Below are positions 56,245 through 64,000 of a stretch of DNA of 64,000 bases, one piece after another. Made by a program: the position numbers and the translations under genes. How positions within the stretch are numbered: position 1 is the first letter of the stretch; every line of letters starts with the position of its first letter. The notes beneath the pieces were generated by a model. It saw nothing but the letters and a program-made list of their open reading frames with translations, searched no databases and was not told the origin of the DNA. The stretch lies in NCBI RefSeq assembly GCF_035594125.1, contig NW_026973715.1, positions 165,001 to 229,000 of the forward strand. Direction: 5' to 3'. This DNA comes from Scylla paramamosain. Taxonomy: Eukaryota > Arthropoda > Malacostraca > Decapoda > Portunidae.

Positions 56245-59200
56245 AGGAGGAGGCAGCAGGCACCTGCCAAAATGATAATTACTCCCAGTGAGGTCTAAAG
56301 CACTGGATGATGGGGTGCTGTGAACTTATCATTAAACGCAGCTGTGACCTCAATGAATGTTTCCCTTTGTGTCTCACAAGAAAAGGGGACAGTCACAGCC
56401 TGCTCTCTAAAGACAACTCTCTTCCTTCACACAAAACTACAAGCATCTAATTACACACACACCCTTCACTCAATTATCATGGAGACTCCTACACCAGCCT
56501 CATAGAGTCACCATCGGGGGAGGGGACAACAAATGTCCCCAGGTCAGACTGCTCTTCTGGTATCGACCCTAAGTGTCTTGACACCGCTCAACTTTTTCTT
56601 CATTAACTCCTGCAACATTTGCAGTCTTGGATCCAATTTTCAGTCTGTAAAAACACCATCTCTCCTCTACTAAACCTAATTTTCTTTTCCTCACTGAAAC
56701 ACAGGTGTCTAAGGCAACTGACATTAGCCCCATTTTTGTTCTCCTACTTTCTCTATCCTCATTTTCAATCCAAAGCTGGATGTTGCATTTATGTGCACAA
56801 CAACTTAACCTGCTCTCTTGCCCATGCTCTTGAATCTTCCGAGTTTTCCACCATCTGGCTACGATTACAGTCACTCTCAAACTAAATGTATCTGTGCTGT
56901 ATACCTCTCACCTAACTCCTCTGACTTTAAAAAATTCTTTGACTTCTTAACTTCCAAAGTGGAGCACATTCTGACCCTCTTCCCTTTTGCAGAGATCTCC
57001 ATTCTTGGAGACTTCAATGTTCACCACCAGCTTTGGCTTTCCTCTCCCTTCACTGACCATCCTGGTGAACCAGCCTTCAACTTTGCTATCCTCCACAACC
57101 TAGAGCAATTGGTGCAACACCCTACTTGTATTCCTGACCATCTTGGAGATATGCCCAACATTATTAACCTTTTCATAACCTCTAATCCTTCTGCTTATGC
57201 TGTCACCCTCTCTTCTCTGTTGGGCTCATCCAGTCACAATCTCATATCTTTATCTTGTCCTATCACTCCAATCCTTCCTCAGCATCCCCATAAGCAGAAG
57301 TGCCTCTAGGATTTTGCCTCTGCTAGCTGCAGGGACCCAAGGAGGTATTTTGCTGATTTTCCTTGGAATGACTACTGCTTCCATGTCAGAGACCTGTCTG
57401 TGTGCAGAGTACATAACAGAGGTAGTAGAGTCTGACATGGAGGTGTACATTCCTCACTCTTTACCTTCCAAATCTTGGTTTAACACAGCTTGTTCTCTTG
57501 CTATACATGATAGAGAGGTGGCCTACAAAAGGTACTTAAGCCTTCCATCACCAGAATATCATGGGCTTTATATTTTTGCCCGGAACCATGCCAAGTCTGT
57601 TCTCCAACTAGCCAAAAACTCCTTTATTAATGGAAAGTGTCAAAATCTTTCAAGATCTAACTCCCCTTGTAACTTCTGGCACCAAGCCAAAAACATCTCC
57701 AATAACTTTGCTTCTCCTTCTTTTCCTCCTTTATATCAACCGGATAGTACCACTGCTATCACATCTATCTCTAAACCTGAACTCTTTGCTCAAACCTTTG
57801 CTAAAAACTCTACCTTGGACAATTCAGGGCTTGTTCCTCCCTCACCTCCACCCTCTGACTACTTCATGCTACCTATTAAAATTCTTCACAGTCATGTTTT
57901 CATGCCCTCCCTGGCCTAAACCCTCGGAAGGCTTATGGACCTGATGGGGTGCCTCATATTGTTCTCTGAAACTGTGCCTCTATGCTTGCACCTTGCCTAG
58001 TCAAACTCTTTCAACTCTGTCAGCATCTACCATTCCTTCTTGCTGGAAGTTTGCCTACTTTCAGCCTGTTCCTAAAAAGGGTGACTTCAAATCCCTCAAA
58101 CTGCCATCCTATTGTTTTAATTTCCTGCCTATCTAAAGTTTTTTAATCAATCATCAACAAGAAGATTCTTAAACATCTATCACTTCACAACCTTCTATCT
58201 GATCACCAGTATGGGTTCCATCAAGGCCACTCTACTGGTGATCTTTTGGCTTTCCTTACTGAGTCTTAGTCATCCTCTTATAAAGATTTTGGTGAGACTT
58301 TTGCTGTTGCTTTGGACATATTAAAAGTTTTTGATAGAGTTTGGCACAAAGCTTTGATTTCCAAACTACTCTCCTGCGCCTTCTATCCTTTTCTCTGTAA
58401 CTTCATCTTAAGTTTCCATTCTGACCGTTCTATTGCTGTTGTGGTAGATGATCACTAGTCTTCCTTTAAATCTATTAACTGTGGTGTTCCTCAGGGTTCT
58501 GTCCTATCACCCACTCTCTTATTATTCTCCAGTGACCTAAACCAAACTTCTTGTCTTATCCACTCCTACACTGATGATACCACCCTGCACTTTTCTACGT
58601 CTTTTGTAGAAGTCCAACCCTTCAGGAAGTAAAGAGTTCATGCAGGGAAGCCACAGAAGACCTGACTTCTGATCTCTCTAAAATTTCTGATTGGGGCAGA
58701 GCAAACTTAGTATTATTCAATGCCTCAAAAACTCAATTCCTCCACCTATCAACTTGACACAACCTTCCAGATAACTATCCCATCTTCAGTGACACTTAAC
58801 TGTCCCCCTTTCTACACTGAACATCCTTGGTCTGTCCTTTTCTTATAATCTAAACTGGAAATTTCACATCACATCCCTAGCTAAAACAGCTCTTATGAAA
58901 TTAGATGTTCTGAGACATCTTCACCAGTTTTTCTCATCCCCCCCAACTGCTAACTCTGTACAGGGGCCTTATCTGTCCATGTATGCTTTACATGTCTGGG
59001 GGGGTTCCACTTGTACTGCTCATCTAGACATTATGGAATCAAAAGCTTTTTGTCTCATCAGCTCCTCTCCTCTAACTGACTGTCTTCAGCCGGTTTCTCA
59101 TCACTGCAATGTTGCATCTCTTGCTATCATCTACCGCTGTTTTCATGCTAACTGCTCTTCTAATCTTGCTAACTGCATGTCTCCCCTCCTCTGACGGCCT

Positions 59201-59525
59201 CGCTGCACAAGACTTTCTTCTTTCTTTCACCCCCTATTATGTTCATCTCTCTAATGCAAGAGTTAACCAGTATTCTCAATCATTCATTCCTTTCTCTGGT
59301 AAACTCTGGAACTCCCTGCCTGCTTCTGTCTTTCCACCTTCCTATGACTGGAATTCCTTCAAGAAGGAGGTTTCAAGACACTTATCCTTCAATTTTTGAC
59401 TGCTGCTTTGGACCCTTTTATGGGACTGGCATCTCAGTGGGTCTTTTTATTTTTTGGTTGGGGGAGGGGGAGGGTTGTTGCCCTTGGCCAGTGTCCCTCC
59501 TACTTGAAAAAATAAATAAATAAAA
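56245..59525 (+). mobile_element. NLR-A, full-length, degenerate, intronic
   Basis: The 5' end (GGAGGCAGCAGGCACCTGCC) is at 56,248 and the leader follows. The start region METPTPAS is stopped at once (TAG, 56,504). Endonuclease pieces are [53 protein letters not shown] (GDFN, about 57,010) and [11 protein letters not shown]. The pre-RT NPRKAYGPDGVP is near 57,925. The RT has GFHQGHSTGDLLAF, LDILKVFDRVWHK (altered palm), GVPQGSVLSPTLL and SYTDDTTLHF, where the catalytic YADD has become YTDD. The C-terminus is WNSLPASVFPPSYD. The 3' UTR ends CCTACTTGAAAAAATAAATA. Many stops and frameshifts make it an old copy. Confidence 0.95.
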
Positions 59526-59579
59526 ATATCACCACCCATATCTTCCCAACACAAATACTGACAACAGACCCTGTGTCAG

Positions 59580-59693
59580 GCTGTATGTACCAGATGAGGC
59601 CGTGTCAATGCTCACCTTTGAGAACGTCATATTTGAGGCGCCTGACGTGAGACAGCAACTCATAGCCAAGGTTGCTGTCGTCTCCGCTAGCTG
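59580..59693 (+). CDS. Candidate exon, module unit 1 second half
   Basis: After a CTGTGTCAG acceptor it completes an Arg codon and reads LYVPDEAVSMLTFENVIFEA then PDVRQQLIAKVAVVSASW. It ends with a split codon (TG|) before GTACGT, phase 2. It is similar over its length to 63,354-63,487 (IYLPKNNLSTIPVDVVISEV, then SVRYQLAAQVSVVPAGW), about 14 identical of 37 aligned residues, with the same intron phase at its 5' side. Predicted to be beta-strand-rich from the V/I/L alternation. No known domain was assigned. Confidence 0.5.
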
Positions 59694-59724
59694 GTACGTG
59701 GAGTCCTCTCGAGTATTGGTGTCA

Positions 59725-60080
<356 letters not shown>

Positions 60081-60321
60081 GAAAATCTTGTATACTGATG
60101 TACATACTTATGGAAGTTAGGATAAAATGTATTGCATGTTGATGTACTGTTTAAAACCCAAATACCTCACACTACAGACTATTAAAGATACAGAATCCTT
60201 GCTGAACCATCACTGGAACCATGAAAACACCCCTGAAAACACCATAACAACTGGAAGTATTGGAGGTAAGAGAGAGAGCAAAACATTTGGGAGTGCAGTT
60301 TATTATCTGTCTCCCATACAG

Positions 60322-60427
60322 GACTGGTGGTGTATCCCTCACATCTGGTCATCAAGGAGTACCCCATGGTCAAGTCCTTGCACACCGATCCGTTCTGATG
60401 GAAGCAGTTGGAGGGTGTGGAGGATGG
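60322..60427 (+). pseudogene. Candidate exon with in-frame stop
   Basis: A CATACAG acceptor precedes LVVYPSHLVIKEYPMVKSLH then TDPF, with host-like codon use (many C/G third positions). It then meets TGA. Beyond it the same frame continues WKQLEGVEDG to a GTGAGA donor. A one-base error or mutation near 60,396 would explain the stop. It may align with the QP/VTDSDG segment near the PKHD1L1 C-terminus, but this is only suggestive. Confidence 0.3.
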
Positions 60428-60842
60428 GGTGAGAATGACTGTCCTTATCGCCCATCCGTTATATCCTTCAGTATCTTCTTTTCTTCACCTGCACTGTGTT
60501 TTTTCCTCTTGCATCCTTCAGTAATATTGTTTTCTTCATGCCTCCTGTGTTCTTTTTGCTTCTGTTTTATCCTTCATTATACCTTTCTGTTATATCCTTC
60601 AGTGATATCCTTTTTCTCCTCCTGCAGTGTATTCTTTTTCCCTCTTATCATATCATGTATCCTTCAATGATATCTTTTCTTCATCTTTGCTGTATTCTTT
60701 TTCCTCTACTTTATCCTTCATTATCCATTTCTTCACTCATCCTGTATTCCTCTTTCTTCTTTCTTTAATGCACACTTTCCTCCACACACACAATTTAAAC
60801 CTTTCTATCATGCATAGTTACCCTCACCCCCTCCTTGCTCCA

Positions 60843-60864
60843 CGCACACACACACACACACACA

Positions 60865-60896
<32 letters not shown>

Positions 60897-60925
60897 CACA
60901 CGCACGCACGCACACACGCACACAA
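60843..60925. repeat. (CA)n with (GCAC)n interior
   Basis: A CA tract grading into CACG/GCAC tetranucleotides and back. Confidence 0.93.
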
Positions 60926-60952
60926 ATGATGTTATGGTGATGTGATACAGTT

Positions 60953-61080
60953 GGAGGATGGAGTGCTGAGTCTGTTGCTGCAGTCAGTAGACATGCTGGC
61001 TGCTGGCTGACGGAGTGTACTGTGGTCCCGTTGATTTCACTCTCAGCAATGACTCCAAGAAGACCATAGCAGAGTACCAG
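60953..61080 (+). pseudogene. Candidate exon pair or frameshifted exon
   Basis: After a GATACAG acceptor: LEDGVLSLLLQSVDMLAAG, then stop. In the next frame, VYCGPVDFTLSNDSKKTIAE and YQ continue to a GTGTGT donor. Both halves look protein-like, and the shift near 61,008 suggests an indel. No family was recognised. Confidence 0.3.
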
Positions 61081-61421
61081 GTGTGTATTGTGAAGAGGTG
61101 AATTGAATGGCTGTATTTTTCATTCTTTCTTCTGTGGTAAAAGAATGTCAAAAGCAAGCTCGTTCTTCGCTTTCTTGTCTTCCTGTAGTCATTTTTATTG
61201 CTTTTATATTCTTTCCACTAATTCTTCTCTCTTCCTCTACTTCCTACAGTCACTTTCATTTAAGTTTTCTCTTCATTTCACTAATTCTTTTCACTCTCTA
61301 TTTCTTATAGCCACTTCCATTACTCTTTCTTATTCTCCTCTCTCCCTCCATGTCTCACAGCCATTTTCATCGTCCTTTTCTAGTTCACTAATTCTTCTCA
61401 CTTCCTCTGCTTCAAGATAAC

Positions 61422-61848
61422 TGGACCACAGGAGCATGTTGTCACAGCTCTAGGGAAACTGTGCACATCCCTCAGCAGTAACATAGCTATCCCAGTAGTG
61501 ACAGGATATTTGGACACTCACTACAATGCAAGGAAAGTTTACGTCAAGGACCAGATCTTGTGCTGCTCTTGGAGAAACATTGTGCATCTCTTGAACGAGA
61601 GTGAGACTGGGGACCCTCTTCTAGATAATCGGAATGGTTCTGAAGTTAGCCTTGTGTCTTCTGTCCCTAAGGATCCTCCAGTCCTTGCATCTCCCCTTTG
61701 GCACCATATCTTGTGCTGCTCTCAGAAAAAAGTGCTTCTCTGGAATGAAACTGAGAGTGAGGATGGTGTTTCAGGTGCTGGGAATAGTACTGAACTTAGT
61801 CTCATTTCTGGTGTCCCTGTGCATCTCTCAGTCCTTATATTAATGTGA
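61422..61848 (+). other. Open frame containing a tandemly duplicated segment
   Basis: The frame is open from an AAG acceptor-like site: ITGPQEHVVTALGKLCTSLS, then SNIAIPVVTGYLDTHYNARK. Two diverged copies of a stretch beginning ILCCS follow. The first 45 residues are exon-like. The rest coincides with a 153-base-period DNA duplication and may be non-coding. Function unknown. Confidence 0.3.
61555..61848. repeat. 153-bp-period tandem duplication
   Basis: ATCTTGTGCTGCTCT occurs at 61,555 and 61,708. The similarity continues for about 135 bases in each copy with substitutions. Confidence 0.75.
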
Positions 61849-62050
61849 TGTCTTGCTAACTCTCATGCTGTCTCACTCAGTTTGGTACAATTGTTTACTG
61901 CAAGTTTAGAGTTTAGTTTTCAATGTAAGGTCACTGATAGTAAAAGGAGTGGTTGAATGCTTCTCTTTCTCATCTTGTCTTCCTTTTCCTTGTCTTCTTC
62001 CTCATTTACTTGCATTTCTCTCATTCTCTACCTCCTGGTCTTTTCCTTCA

Positions 62051-62224
<174 letters not shown>

Positions 62225-62239
62225 GGATGGAGCAGTTTT

Positions 62240-62690
62240 ATGTGGTGAGACACACAGGGAACCTTAACTCTCATGCCTTGGGTCTTATGGGAACTGTTTT
62301 CAAAGAGGAAGAGTCTGGTTTGTGGTAAGACACACTGGGAACCTTAACTTTTATCCCCATATTGTGAAATGACTGAGGTGTTATGGGAACAGTTTTCAAA
62401 GAGTCTGGTTTGTGGTAAGAAGTGCAGGGAACCTTAACTTTTATCCCCATATTGTGAAATGCCTGAGGAGTTATGGGAACTGTTTTCAAAGAGTCTGGTT
62501 TGTGGTAAGACACACTGGGAGCCTTAACTTTTATCCCCATATTGTGAAATGCCTGAGGTGTTATGGAATTGTTTTCAAAGAGGACTCTGGTTTGTGGTAA
62601 GAAGTGCGGGGAACCTTAACTTTTATTCCCATATTGTGGAATGCCTGAGGTGTTATGGGAGCTGTTTTAAAAGAGGAGTCTGGTTTTTAT
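62240..62690. repeat. About 90-bp minisatellite, five copies
   Basis: Units contain GTCTGGTTTGTGGTAAGA, GGGAACCTTAACTTTTATCC and CCATATTGTGAAATGCCTGA. GGGAACC (or its variant GGGAGCC) recurs at 62,257, 62,337, 62,427, 62,517 and about 62,609. Each unit also carries a GTAAGA donor-like hexamer. Confidence 0.9.
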
Positions 62691-62991
62691 GATTGCTTGG
62701 TTGATGATGCAGAATACTATTAACTATTTCCTCAATCATGAAAAAAATGTCCTTGGAAAATCCCATCAACTTTCATAAGGACTGTTTTCATGATAATGAG
62801 TCATGTTCTCATAGGTGTTTCTTTCTTCTGGTGATGCAGAATACTTGTTAAACCAGAAACATGAAGTACCCTTGAAAATTCCAGTATTTCTAAACGTCAC
62901 TGAGATGGTTAGTCCAGTGACTGTGTTTTGTTGTTTTCTTGTGTATATTTTTGTCTCTTTCATTCCACATAGTTCTTTTGTTTCTTCTCAG

Positions 62992-63044
62992 GATCAAAAG
63001 ATATTGATTGAGATACTGGGGAGGGATGTGAGTGCATGGCCAAG
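62992..63044 (+). CDS. Candidate exon, module unit 2 first half
   Basis: After a TTCTTCTCAG acceptor the segment reads DQKILIEILGRDVSAWP and ends with AG of a split Arg codon before GTGAGG. Joining to 63,354 gives R-IYLPKNN, the same codon split and junction residue as unit 1 (56,210/59,580). Function unrecognised. Confidence 0.45.
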
Positions 63045-63081
63045 GTGAGGCCCAGATCTTTACAGAGGTGAGTAGAGAGAG

Positions 63082-63084
<3 letters not shown>

Positions 63085-63144
<60 letters not shown>
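63085..63144. repeat. (GT)n microsatellite
   Basis: A perfect GT tract in the intron of module unit 2. Confidence 0.97.
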
Positions 63145-63148
<4 letters not shown>

Positions 63149-63353
63149 ATGCACAGACAGAAAACACATGCATTTTTTGTATCATTCCAACATTTTCCTC
63201 TTCTCAACTTTCCTGTTGCCCTTCCAAATATCCAGCTTTTCTTTGATCCTTCAGTGAAAAACCTCCCTTTCCTTAACTCTTTGTTGTATCCCCTCAATAT
63301 CCAGCCTTTGTTTGTCTCTGCAATAATGGATCTTTTCTGTGTATTTCCTCCAG

Positions 63354-63487
63354 GATCTATTTACCCAAGAACAACTTGTCAACAATTCCTGTAGATGTCG
63401 TCATCAGTGAGGTCAGTGTTAGATACCAACTTGCTGCTCAGGTGTCTGTTGTACCTGCTGGTTGGCATCTCCACTTTGTCTCTCCTG
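63354..63487 (+). CDS. Candidate exon, module unit 2 second half
   Basis: A CCTCCAG acceptor, then (split Arg) IYLPKNNLSTIPVDVVISEV, SVRYQLAAQVSVVPAGWHLH and FVSPG, to GTAACC at 63,488. An earlier donor GTGTCT at 63,442 is possible, but the continued similarity to unit 1 (VSVVPAGW against VAVVSASW) supports reading through. No known domain was assigned. Confidence 0.5.
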
Positions 63488-63597
63488 GTAACCAAGTCTG
63501 TATGTGTATGTGTATCTATTAATTTATTTCTGTGTGTATTGTGTCTGTCTATCTGTGTGAATGTGGAGAGTTTGGGGTGAATCTCGCTTGATACCTG

Positions 63598-63880
63598 ATG
63601 GGGATGGATTGCTGTGTGCCTCTCAGTGCAGCAGCCTGTCAGTCCAGATGGCATTTGACAGCTGTTTCTCACTCCACATATTTACACAAAGGTGCTGACA
63701 GATTAGCAGCAGGAGTGGGAACTGCAGTGGCTGTAACTCACATGACTTCACTGGTACCAATCCAGACCACCTGGCTTCCAGAGGGACAGGCTTGTGTCAC
63801 CCTGACCTTACCTCTACCTATACATCTACCACTGCACTACATTTGGAATCTGGTTGAGTACATGTACTCAGACCCAAGCC
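63598..63880 (+). other. Open frame without recognised family
   Basis: A frame of about 95 codons before a (GT)n tract, including KGADRLAAGVGTAVAVTHMT and VPIQTTWLPEGQACVTL. Composition is protein-like, but no motif or clear splice sites decide it. It could be a continuation of the candidate gene at 56-63 kb. Confidence 0.25.
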
Positions 63881-63882
63881 TG

Positions 63883-63883
<1 letters not shown>

Positions 63884-63942
<59 letters not shown>
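63884..63942. repeat. (GT)n microsatellite
   Basis: A perfect GT tract of about 59 bases near the window end. Confidence 0.97.
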
Positions 63943-63945
<3 letters not shown>

Positions 63946-64000
63946 GTCTATCTCTCTTGAAATCAAGTCATTGTTGTGTCTTGGAGGGAATAAGAGTGTG

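Overview
The window is eukaryotic nuclear DNA, most likely from a decapod crustacean, probably a crab. This is inferred from intron-split genes, a very high density of long di- and trinucleotide microsatellites, and reverse transcriptases that resemble the jockey-like non-LTR elements common in portunid crabs. No bacterial, organellar or viral gene organisation is visible. Most of the 64 kb is repeats. Host exons are few, short and widely spaced.

Host-like genes. (1) A fibrocystin-L-like (PKHD1L1 family) gene lies on the plus strand. Two candidate IPT/TIG-type exons lie at 28.9 and 30.7 kb. A 17-kb gap follows, then a run of C-terminal exons from 47.96 to 51.12 kb. (2) Between 56.1 and 63.5 kb are further candidate exons, including two diverged copies of a two-exon module that share the same phase-2 intron. 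They may be the far C-terminus of the same gene. (3) The first coding exon of an MRM2-like mitochondrial FtsJ rRNA methyltransferase lies at 39.99-40.16 kb, inside the long gap. (4) A HARBI1-like (Harbinger nuclease) gene or pseudogene lies at 13.17-16.34 kb and carries a frameshift. (5) Fragments of a Myb/SANT-like DNA-binding protein (37.4-37.7 kb, minus) and of a DDE transposase C-terminus (31.4-31.75 kb, minus) are also present.

Mobile elements. Two non-LTR families dominate. NLR-A has a single visible ORF (endonuclease plus reverse transcriptase), about 3.3 kb including a roughly 230-base 5' UTR, and a 3' tail of A/TAAA repeats. Ten copies or fragments are seen. NLR-B has two ORFs (coiled-coil ORF1, then endonuclease and reverse transcriptase). 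Its 3' end is a short tandem CAACTAGGTAAATA motif that usually runs straight into an (AC)n microsatellite. Seven copies are seen. Two NLR-A copies are inserted inside NLR-B copies, which gives a relative insertion order. Almost all copies are broken by stops, frameshifts or truncation. The exception among mobile elements is a 1,313-bp mariner at 14,707-16,019, with perfect 32-bp terminal inverted repeats and an uninterrupted 351-residue D,D34D transposase. It is inserted at TA inside a long (TA)n tract, in the HARBI1-like intron.

Layout. 0-8 kb: microsatellites, a decayed NLR-A copy and unassigned DNA. 7.7-8.2 kb: a 45-bp inverted-repeat pair. 8.4-11.2 kb: NLR-A minus copies. 11.8-12.4 kb: possible LTR remnant. 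13-16.4 kb: HARBI1-like exons plus mariner. 16.5-18.5 kb: NLR-A 5' part, a 62-bp minisatellite and a retroelement tail. 19-25.7 kb: three NLR-B copies in series. 25.7-28.6 kb: (ACT)n and an NLR-A copy. 28.9-31 kb: TIG exons and minisatellites. 32.4-37.4 kb: NLR-B with nested NLR-A. 37.4-41.4 kb: small gene fragments. 41.4-47.7 kb: NLR-B (minus) with nested full-length NLR-A (plus). 47.9-51.1 kb: PKHD1L1-like exons. 51.3-54.8 kb: the most complete NLR-B. 56-64 kb: candidate exons interleaved with NLR-A and minisatellites.
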